DNA from: Marinomonas spartinae
GTDB lineage: Bacteria > Pseudomonadota > Gammaproteobacteria > Pseudomonadales > Marinomonadaceae
DNA: 64,000 nucleotides
Assembly: GCF_016461715.1 (NCBI RefSeq)
Contig: NZ_JAEMUI010000010.1
Coordinates: 94,409 to 158,408 of the forward strand
Reading direction: 5' to 3'
Below the pieces are notes generated by a model. It was not told where the DNA came from, ran no database searches, and was given only the letters and a program-made list of their open reading frames with translations. Within the stretch, counting starts at the first letter, position 1, and the number at the start of each line of letters is the position of its first letter. Positions 57,374 to 64,000 of the stretch are shown in pieces. The position numbers were made by a program, and so were the translations under genes.

Positions 57374-57404
57374 TTGATATTCATCACGACAGAATGAATA
57401 TCAA
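57374..57404. promoter_or_regulatory. Candidate TetR operator upstream of fabF-like gene
   Basis: TTGATATTCAT and ATGAATATCAA form a perfect 11-base inverted repeat with a nine-base spacer, 29 bases before the fabF-like ATG. Size and symmetry suit a TetR dimer site. Confidence 0.65.
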
Positions 57405-57432
57405 TAAGTGTATCTATTGCTAAGAGGTCATT

Positions 57433-58707
57433 ATGTCGATTAAAGAGCGTATTGTCATTACTGGAATGGGGATCGTCTCTCCTTTAGGCTTAGGCGTCAG
57501 CGCCGTTTGGGACCGTTTAATTAAGGGAGAATCTGGTATTCGTCCTTTACCAGCTGAAATGGTCGAAAACTTAGGGACAAAAATCGCGGGCCAGGTTCCA
57601 AGCCATACAGAGCAAGAAAATGGCTTAAACGAAGACGATTACATGACGCCCAAAGAACGCAAACGTATCGATTTGTTTACTCTGTATGCTTTAGCCGCCG
57701 CAGAAGAAGCACTAAAACAGGCTAACTGGTTTCCTGAAACAGATGAAGAAAAGGAATCAACCGCAACAGTCATCGGTACTGGAATCGGTGGTTTGCCTGC
57801 GCTAACCAATGCCCACAATATTTTAAATGAGCAAGGCGCCCGTCGTCTTTCACCTTTCACAGTACCCAGTTTCTTAGCAAATTTAGCCGCAGGTAATGTC
57901 TCCATCAAATATGGCTTTAAAGGCCCATTGGGGGCTCCTGTGACAGCCTGTGCCGCTGGTGTGCAAGCCATCGGTGATGCGGTGCGTATGATTCTGACTG
58001 GCGAAGCGAAAGTGGCACTCGCGGGTGGTGCCGAGGGCTGTATTGACCCTTTGTCCATCGGCGGATTTGGTGCTCTAAAAGCCTTATCAACACGTAATGA
58101 TGCACCTGCAGAAGCGTCTCGTCCGTTCGATAAAGACCGTGAAGGCTTTGTTATCGGGGAAGGTTCTGGGTTGATTGTGATCGAAACCTTAGAACATGCC
58201 TTGGCTCGTGGGGCCAAACCTTTGGTTGAGATTGTTGGCTACGGTACCAGTGGTGATGCTTATCATCTAACTTCCGGCCCTGAAGATGGCGATGGTGCGG
58301 CTCGTGCGATGAAAGCGGCAATTAAGATGGCAGGCATTGATGTGTCGCAAATTGGCTATGTTAATGCCCACGCCACTTCAACTCCGGTGGGTGATCGTGG
58401 TGAGGTTAATGCATTGCGCCGTGTATTTGGCGACTATGTAACCAAGGTTGCTATTTCTTCCACCAAGTCTGCGACAGGGCATTTACTGGGGGCGGCTGGT
58501 GGTATTGAAAGTATCTTTAGTGCCCAAGCCATTATGACCTCTATGTTACCACCTACCTTGAATATGCATCATGCTGACGAGGGTATGGAAGATTTGGATT
58601 TTGTACCGCTTGTGGCGCGCCAAAAAGAGGTGGAATACGTGTTGTCTAACGGCTTTGGCTTTGGTGGCGTCAACGCGGCTTTGTTATTGAAGCGTTATAC
58701 GGCTTAA
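57433..58707 (+). CDS. Beta-ketoacyl-ACP synthase II (FabF-like)
   Basis: A 424-residue condensing enzyme. The active-site triad is present: Cys173 (VTACAAGVQAIGDA), His in NAHATSTPVGD and His in KSATGHLLGAAGG. It is complete and slightly longer than E. coli FabF, with a divergent N-terminal half. It stands outside any fab cluster and beside a TetR regulator, so it is likely an accessory fatty acid synthase or one serving a special lipid. Confidence 0.92.
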   Translation: MSIKERIVITGMGIVSPLGLGVSAVWDRLIKGESGIRPLPAEMVENLGTKIAGQVPSHTEQENGLNEDDYMTPKERKRIDLFTLYALAAAEEALKQANWFPETDEEKESTATVIGTGIGGLPALTNAHNILNEQGARRLSPFTVPSFLANLAAGNVSIKYGFKGPLGAPVTACAAGVQAIGDAVRMILTGEAKVALAGGAEGCIDPLSIGGFGALKALSTRNDAPAEASRPFDKDREGFVIGEGSGLIVIETLEHALARGAKPLVEIVGYGTSGDAYHLTSGPEDGDGAARAMKAAIKMAGIDVSQIGYVNAHATSTPVGDRGEVNALRRVFGDYVTKVAISSTKSATGHLLGAAGGIESIFSAQAIMTSMLPPTLNMHHADEGMEDLDFVPLVARQKEVEYVLSNGFGFGGVNAALLLKRYTA

Positions 58708-58737
58708 CTTAAACTTTCGTACTAATGTATTGATCGT

Positions 58738-58757
58738 AAGTGAGTATTCACTTTTTT
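58738..58757 (+). terminator. Terminator after the fabF-like gene
   Basis: AAGTGA-GTAT-TCACTT followed by TTTT. A short stem with a good T-run, 31 bases after the stop. Confidence 0.6.
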
Positions 58758-58795
58758 ATTCATTATACGAGCGTAAATTCCATTTCATCAAATTT

Positions 58796-58829
58796 AAAAA
58801 AAGGCGATCCAATGAGGTCGTCTTTTTTT
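58796..58829. terminator. Second terminator-like hairpin downstream of the fabF-like gene
   Basis: AAAAGGCGA and TCGTCTTTT pair with one wobble around TCCAATGAGG and are followed by T residues. The rest of 58830-59097 is AT-rich, with no gene seen. Confidence 0.6.
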
Positions 58830-59097
58830 GCTATTTAATGCTTTTTTTTATGCATTAATGCAAGTAAATGTCCCAAATATCTTCTATGTAGCAAAGAAAA
58901 GTTATTTTTCTCCTGATATCTTTTTCCTCTCTTAATTAATGATTATATTGCCCTCATCATCGGTCAAATTGTAAGACACTAACACCTTTATCCAACATTA
59001 CAATACATGGATATGGCGTTGTAATGATATTGAGATCCTTTGTTTTACCGTATTTAGTCATGATGATCTGACTAACTCTTTTAGGGAAGATTTCTTT

Positions 59098-60588
59098 ATG
59101 CGTTTCTCCACTGTGTATTTTCCCTCGTCCGCTCCTGCTGCCACAAAGGTATATGCTTATCGAGCGGCGTGTGTTTGGTGTTTTATTTACGCTACAGCTT
59201 GGGCATTGGCGTCTTTTTCGCTGGATCCAGCGGTCCCCTATGATGCTATAGAGGCATTAAACTGGGCTGTTAATAATGAATGGGGTAGTCCAAAAAATCC
59301 TTGGATGATCGGGACTTTTTTCAAGCCTCTATACAGTCTGCATTCGGCTTCATTGTCGGCTTTTTATTGGTACGCTAGCCATTTCTTTGTTACTGGCATT
59401 GGCATGCTAGGCTGCTATTGTCTTGCTTATAAGTTGACGGATTCTCGGCCGTTGGCTTGGCTCGCTATGCTGACGTTGAATTTATCGACTGTGATTAACG
59501 TCGATGTGATTCCATATAACGATAACTTCCTGCTATTTGGCTCTTGGCCTTGGATCGGATTGTTGTTTATTAAGGCCGTGTATGACTCACCTAAGTGGTG
59601 GGTATTATTAGGGGTGCTGCTCGGTCTGGCGACCATGTCAAAATACACCTCTATTTGTCTTGTAGGCATGATCTTTTTCTTTGCCCTTATCGTTCCTTCG
59701 GTGCGCCGTTGTTGGCAAAGCCCCTACTTCTACATTGGTGTCGTATGCTTTTTAGCGCTCGTGTTACCAAATGTTTTCTGGTTGATCGATCACAACTTTG
59801 CCGCCGTTAAGTGGGTTGGCAGTGAAATGTCTCCCCATTTGAGTATGGAAAACTGGTTACCTTTTTTATCTGTTTTTTATCCTTTGCTGTTTGTCGCAGC
59901 ATTATTAGGACGAAAAATGGGCCACTTGACTTGGCATGTTCCTGAAAAAGTGTACCTGAGTGCGGGAATTTTGTTGGCGCCTTTAGCTGTGATTATGGGA
60001 TGGTTTAGCTTTCATCAAGGGGATCGCTTAACGGAATGGTTACAGCCCTTTTTTATGTCGGCACCAGCGGTTTTAGTCGGCTTTCTTTCAAAAGACGTTG
60101 GGCGGCATCTACGTCGCCCTTTTAATACTTTAATGGCCTTCGCGCTGATTCTGATTTCGGGTTATATCTTGGTGATGTCTTTGAACATAAAAAATGCCGG
60201 TAAGCATTTCAGTGGCATCAAAACCTTTAGTGATGAGGCGATTACTTTTTGGGAACTGAATACCGAAAAGCCATTAACACTGGTGGGCGGCGCGCAATTA
60301 GCCCAGTGGTTAACGTTTTATATAGGCTCCCACCCTCAAGTGACGAATAAATGGAGTGAGGAGGCACAAGATAGTATTTATAACCCCCATATTAGCGCTC
60401 AAGCGATCGAACGTCAGGGGGTACTCGTGTTAGGCAAGCTGGGTGAAGGATGCCAAAAGGGAGCCTTCTCAGACTTTACTAATGAATGGAAAGGCTTTAA
60501 ACCCACGGTCCAAGAAGAGGTCACCTTTCAGCCATCTCCGAACAAAACCGCCCAGCGTGTCTGTTTAGGCATTGTTAGCCCCAACTAG
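59098..60588 (+). CDS. GT39/ArnT-like membrane glycosyltransferase
   Basis: A 496-residue membrane protein with about ten or more helices. The N-terminal DPAVPYDAIEALNWA contains the acidic pair expected in the first periplasmic loop of GT-C enzymes, followed by multiple helices (GIGMLGCYCLAYKLT; LLGVLLGLATMSKYTS). The C-terminal 120 residues form a soluble periplasmic domain (LTLVGGAQLAQWLTFYIGSH). Such enzymes transfer sugars from polyprenyl-phosphate donors to lipid A or proteins. Acceptor unknown. It stands alone. Confidence 0.85.
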   Translation: MRFSTVYFPSSAPAATKVYAYRAACVWCFIYATAWALASFSLDPAVPYDAIEALNWAVNNEWGSPKNPWMIGTFFKPLYSLHSASLSAFYWYASHFFVTGIGMLGCYCLAYKLTDSRPLAWLAMLTLNLSTVINVDVIPYNDNFLLFGSWPWIGLLFIKAVYDSPKWWVLLGVLLGLATMSKYTSICLVGMIFFFALIVPSVRRCWQSPYFYIGVVCFLALVLPNVFWLIDHNFAAVKWVGSEMSPHLSMENWLPFLSVFYPLLFVAALLGRKMGHLTWHVPEKVYLSAGILLAPLAVIMGWFSFHQGDRLTEWLQPFFMSAPAVLVGFLSKDVGRHLRRPFNTLMAFALILISGYILVMSLNIKNAGKHFSGIKTFSDEAITFWELNTEKPLTLVGGAQLAQWLTFYIGSHPQVTNKWSEEAQDSIYNPHISAQAIERQGVLVLGKLGEGCQKGAFSDFTNEWKGFKPTVQEEVTFQPSPNKTAQRVCLGIVSPN

Positions 60589-60597
60589 GGGCTGTCG

Positions 60598-60633
60598 TAG
60601 CGTGGCGTTTTTATCCGTAAAAATGCCACGCTA
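60598..60633. terminator. Bidirectional hairpin between convergent genes
   Basis: TAGCGTGGCGTTTTTA and TAAAAATGCCACGCTA form a 16-pair stem with one wobble and the loop TCCG. It is a strong bidirectional terminator between the glycosyltransferase and the TRAP remnant. Confidence 0.85.
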
Positions 60634-60640
60634 GCAAAGG

Positions 60641-61159
60641 TTAGCTCATCAATTTATTCGGTAGCCAAGTTACGAGCTCTGGCATCAACATCACAATGAT
60701 AAGCACCAAGAGTTTGATTAGAACAAACGGCGTGATGGATTTGTAGATATCCAGCATCGTAATGCCTGGCGGTGCGATGCCTTTTAAGTAGAACAAGGCG
60801 AAACCGTAAGGCGGGGTTTGTACCGCGATTTCAATGTTCAGGATCATCAAGATACCAAACCAAATAGGATCGTAGCCAAGCGACACAGCAATCGGAGTGA
60901 AGATGGGTGCGCACATCAAGACGATGATGAAGCCAAGCAATAACATGATGACCTGAAACATCATGATAACAACAATTGGCGGCCAACCTAAGTCCTGTGT
61001 GAATCCTGCGACCATGCTTTGAACGCCCATTAGCAAATGGAAGTTACTGAACACCGTCGCACCGAAGATAATCCCAAACAATGGCGAGAAGGCGTTCGGC
61101 AATTCGCCGATTAACTGTTCACGGGAGACGATTTTATAGCTTAAATTCGTAGGGATACC
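60641..61159 (-). pseudogene. 3' remnant of a TRAP transporter large permease (DctM)
   Basis: About 165 codons of the C-terminal part of a DctM subunit, normally some 430-600 residues. FGATVFSNFHLLMGVQSMV, PIFTPIAVSLGYDPIWFGILMILNIEIAVQTPPYGFALF (shown for position) and TPFVLIKLLVLIIVMLMPELVTWLP match the family's last helices. The frame ends upstream at a TAA at 61160. No start, N-terminal half or DctP/DctQ gene is present. The break coincides with the AT-rich segment. Confidence 0.8.
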
Positions 61160-61324
61160 TTAGCATTTGACCCTAATCGCAACAATTATTTATTCTAAAT
61201 ATCGAATACTTATAAATTAAGATAAAATTAAGTTTATTCTTTGTTGATTTTTTGTAAATCAAATAATATTTTTTAAAAAAGAATATTAATAATAAAAAGG
61301 ATTTAATAATAAAAAGGATGTTTT

Positions 61325-62806
61325 ATGAAAATATGTCATATTTCCTCTTATTCAGGACAGTGGGATTTTGATGCTGTTGTTGTCGGGTCTGGTCCATCAG
61401 GCTCAGTTGTAGCTAATACTCTCGCATCCAAAGGAAAGAATGTTTTAGTTTTAGAATATGGCCCTCTAGTCTCCCCAGGAACTCTTCATTCTGAGCATCA
61501 AAAAAAATTCCCTAAAGCTTTTTCTCATTTAAACGAAAATAACTGTGATCCATGGACTGCATGTTGTGTTGGAGGAGGGATGGAGTTTTATGATGCAATT
61601 ACCTTTCGTTATAGAGAGTCTGATCTAAAACCTAGCAAATACATTTCTTCAGATATGGATATGGATTGGCCAATATCACTAACTCAATTAAATCCTCATT
61701 ATGATTGGATTGAGAAGAAACTAAACGTTTCTGGTACAGGATCTAATCCTGAATTTTACAAATCTTCAAGAGCTTATTTAATTTCTGAAGCAATGAAAAA
61801 TTGTGACCTCAGAGCAAAGCAAATGCCTTTAGCAATTAAATCTGGACAAGATGGATGTAATTATTGTTCAGCTTGTGATGAAAGGTCATGTCCTACGGGG
61901 GCGAAAGCTTCTGTTATCTCAAGGTCGATACTTAATGATAAAGGGCTATCAGGTTCCATTACTGTATTATATGGAATTTTTGCTGAAAATATTGAAGAAA
62001 ATATTGAAGGGTTAATTGATTCAGTAAATTGCATTATCCCATTTTCTGGAAGGAAAATATCAATTACAACACAAAAAATAATTCTGTGTTGCAATGCAAT
62101 TCAGTCAGCAGCTCTTCTTCTTAGATCTAAAAGCAGTTTTAGTCCGGATGGTATTGGAAATAAAAATGATTTAGTTGGCAGAGGGTTGATGTTCAAGATA
62201 AGTGGTTACTCTGTAGGATATTTCGAAAAAAATGTCATACTTGATACTCCTTACTTTGGGCCACATGCAACAATATTTAATGACGATTTTTATGTTAACT
62301 CTTCTATACCATCTGGATTGGGAGGTCTTATTTATGAGGCGAATTTTTCAACCGCTGCAGACAATATAGGGAAAATACGTCTCCATTATATAGCTGGTGA
62401 AGAATCATGGAGTAAAAATAGAATTATGCTAGACTCTAAGTTTGATGGTTTTGGAATACCATATATAAAATTTTTATATGAAAACTCTAAAATGGATATG
62501 AAAAGGATTGAATTCTTAGCTGATATTTCTGAAAAAATTTTATTGAAGGCTGGAGCTGTAAGAATAGAGCGAGAGCCCTTTACTCATGCAAAAGGAAGTT
62601 CGCATCTTCATGGTACTTTAAGGGCTGGAGTAGACCCCAAAAAATCAGTTGTTGATTCAGGTGGAAAAGTTCATGGGTATAAAAACTTATATGTTATGGA
62701 TGGTGGCGTTATGAATTTTTCTGGTAATAGTAATCCTACGCACACTATTATGGCTAATGCTAGAAGAATGGCTTTTGATTTAGTTGATAAGGAGGTGAGT
62801 ATATGA
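61325..62806 (+). CDS. GMC-family FAD-dependent oxidoreductase
   Basis: A 493-residue flavoprotein. The FAD motif is FDAVVVGSGPSGSVVANTLAS and the C-terminus has the family pattern SSHLHGTLRAG, KNLYVMDGGVMNFSGNSNPTHTIMAN. A Cys-rich segment CNYCSACDERSCPTGAKAS occurs at about residues 178-196, as in some long-chain alcohol or cholesterol oxidase-type members. Codon use is strongly A/T-biased, unlike genes to the left. It ends overlapping the next ATG by four bases (ATGA), so the two are coupled. Substrate unknown. Confidence 0.88.
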   Translation: MKICHISSYSGQWDFDAVVVGSGPSGSVVANTLASKGKNVLVLEYGPLVSPGTLHSEHQKKFPKAFSHLNENNCDPWTACCVGGGMEFYDAITFRYRESDLKPSKYISSDMDMDWPISLTQLNPHYDWIEKKLNVSGTGSNPEFYKSSRAYLISEAMKNCDLRAKQMPLAIKSGQDGCNYCSACDERSCPTGAKASVISRSILNDKGLSGSITVLYGIFAENIEENIEGLIDSVNCIIPFSGRKISITTQKIILCCNAIQSAALLLRSKSSFSPDGIGNKNDLVGRGLMFKISGYSVGYFEKNVILDTPYFGPHATIFNDDFYVNSSIPSGLGGLIYEANFSTAADNIGKIRLHYIAGEESWSKNRIMLDSKFDGFGIPYIKFLYENSKMDMKRIEFLADISEKILLKAGAVRIEREPFTHAKGSSHLHGTLRAGVDPKKSVVDSGGKVHGYKNLYVMDGGVMNFSGNSNPTHTIMANARRMAFDLVDKEVSI

Positions 62807-64000
62807 TTTCAAAAAATAAAAATGCAGTATTAGTCGAATGGGAAATAGAGCACAGATCTGAAATTGTTTTCAGCAGCTCTTCTGGTTGTAGTGCATTTGA
62901 TAAAGATGGTAAAGAATATTTAGATTTAACTGCATGCAGTGGGGCTGCACCTTTAGGAATGAATAGTTTTCTTTTTTTTAAATATAGTAAAGGAAAAATT
63001 GAAAAAACCTCAGACTTTTTACCATCACCAGTAAGCGTTGAAAGGCATGCACTGAAAGAATTTTTTTTGAAAAAATATTTTAATCATCCAAGATCATTTT
63101 TTTTAAGAACAGGTTCATGTGCTACTGAAGCTGCTGTAAGAATTGCAAGGCGTACAACTGGTAAAGCAATAGTTTTAGTCTCTGGATTTCACGGGTGGCA
63201 TGAAATTTTTCAGCAGCCTCCATGGGATGAAAAAAATCCTTGTTTAGATAATAATATTATAGATTTTAAATATGATTTAATTCTTTTAGAAAAATATATT
63301 TTTGAATTAAATGGGAAGATATCATCTATATTTATAACTCCAGAACCATCAATATTTACACCTGATTATATTAGAAAAATTAGTGAAATTTCTGAAAGAA
63401 ATGGAATAATTTTTATTGTTGATGAAGTTCTTTGTGGTCTTAGATATTCTTCCGAAGGCTATTGTTATAAACATAATATTAGGGCTGATATAATAACAAT
63501 AGCTAAAGGTTTGGCTCATGCTACCGCTATGTCTGCCGTTATTGGTACAGAAAAGGCCATGTTTGGAGCTGATTTATCATACCTGGGCAATACTTATTTG
63601 AGAGAAAATAAAGCTTTTGCTTTAGCTAATTTAACTCAATCATTTTTTGAAGAATATGACGTAATAAATGAATTAAGAACTAAAGGTGATAGATTAAAAA
63701 GACTTTTTATAGATTGTATTCTTAAGCATAATATCCCTGCTAAGGTTATAGGGGATTCAACAATGTTTGATGTGGTGTTTAGTGATGATAACCTGGGATG
63801 TAATTTCTCTAAACTAGCCATGTTAAATGGAATATATATAGGATATCCAGCTACTTATATGAGTTCATATGCTATGAATGATGATTTTTTCGATGAACTA
63901 AAGATTCGTCTTAATTCAACACTTGAAGAGTTGTCAAGAGAGTTAAGTAATGAATTTTTTGAAAAAGAGTCGATTGTTTCATATGCTAAAAAATCATTTA
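62803..64000 (+). CDS. Class III aminotransferase (glutamate-1-semialdehyde aminomutase-like), partial
   Basis: About 399 codons, running off the window. The PLP fold markers are clear: GSCATEAAVRIAR (about 104-116), FHGWHE, Asp207 in VDEVLCGLR and the likely Schiff-base Lys235 in TIAKGLAHATAMSA. It belongs to the GSAM-like group found in both heme and secondary metabolism. The ribosome site AGGAGGTG lies just before the ATG, which overlaps the GMC stop. AT-rich codon use marks it as part of the same foreign segment. Confidence 0.85.
   Translation, partial: MISKNKNAVLVEWEIEHRSEIVFSSSSGCSAFDKDGKEYLDLTACSGAAPLGMNSFLFFKYSKGKIEKTSDFLPSPVSVERHALKEFFLKKYFNHPRSFFLRTGSCATEAAVRIARRTTGKAIVLVSGFHGWHEIFQQPPWDEKNPCLDNNIIDFKYDLILLEKYIFELNGKISSIFITPEPSIFTPDYIRKISEISERNGIIFIVDEVLCGLRYSSEGYCYKHNIRADIITIAKGLAHATAMSAVIGTEKAMFGADLSYLGNTYLRENKAFALANLTQSFFEEYDVINELRTKGDRLKRLFIDCILKHNIPAKVIGDSTMFDVVFSDDNLGCNFSKLAMLNGIYIGYPATYMSSYAMNDDFFDELKIRLNSTLEELSRELSNEFFEKESIVSYAKKSF

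Larger units (their letters stand above)
61160..64000. other. AT-rich segment, probable edge of a genomic island
   Basis: Base composition shifts sharply at the end of the TRAP remnant. The sequence beyond is about one third GC by eye, against somewhat under one half to the left. It holds a coupled GMC oxidoreductase-aminotransferase pair, continues past the window, and the interrupted TRAP gene marks the junction. No integrase, tRNA or direct repeat is visible inside the window. Confidence 0.65.

Overview
The window is a gammaproteobacterial chromosome segment around the replication origin. Gene order (mnmE-yidC-rnpA-rpmH, then a DnaA-box region, then dnaA-dnaN-recF-gyrB), protein similarity as I recall it, and moderate GC suggest Oceanospirillales, most likely Marinomonas or a close relative. 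The genus is an inference; no search was run.

Layout. 0-8 kb: the end of an RND efflux operon (mdtA plus the start of its pump gene), a three-gene metal ABC importer, an MFS exporter, and a divergent SDR/AraC pair. 7.9-10.2 kb: a small accessory patch with a RhuM-type protein, an SDR and a decayed second copy of the 3' end of mnmE. 10.2-20.9 kb: the origin core. 21-31.5 kb: an SDR, a gamma-glutamyl compound uptake and hydrolysis operon under a GntR regulator, the qorB/HxlR quinone reductase pair and an MFS transporter. Relics of an IS110-type transposase and of a second qorB 3' end also lie here. 31.5-42.2 kb: housekeeping genes (gmhB, ybaK, trkH, trkA, rsmB, fmt, def, dprA, hslR, cysQ). 42.4-52.5 kb: a trehalose or related disaccharide locus (GH13 glucosidase, ABC importer, LacI regulator, ThuA, two Gfo/Idh oxidoreductases) tied together by AGTAAACGTTTACT operators.

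52.6-56.5 kb holds the most interesting locus: a four-gene operon for a ferritin-like enzyme, a 210-residue protein with 16 cysteines in repeated N-x-C-x-G-x-G-x-C units, a DUF692 (MNIO) iron oxidase and a DUF2063 partner. It looks like a peptide-modification (RiPP-like) system whose precursor is not one of the MNIO substrates I know. Then come a TetR/fabF pair, a GT39-like membrane glycosyltransferase, and the 3' stump of a TRAP permease. The stump meets an AT-rich segment carrying a GMC oxidoreductase overlapped by a class III aminotransferase that runs off the window. That segment is probably the edge of a horizontally acquired island.

Across the origin-proximal half, parS-like sequences (TGTTTCACGTGAAA and variants) recur. 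One is built into the gyrB terminator hairpin and another lies in a hairpin loop near trkA. No tRNA or rRNA gene and no CRISPR array were recognised.
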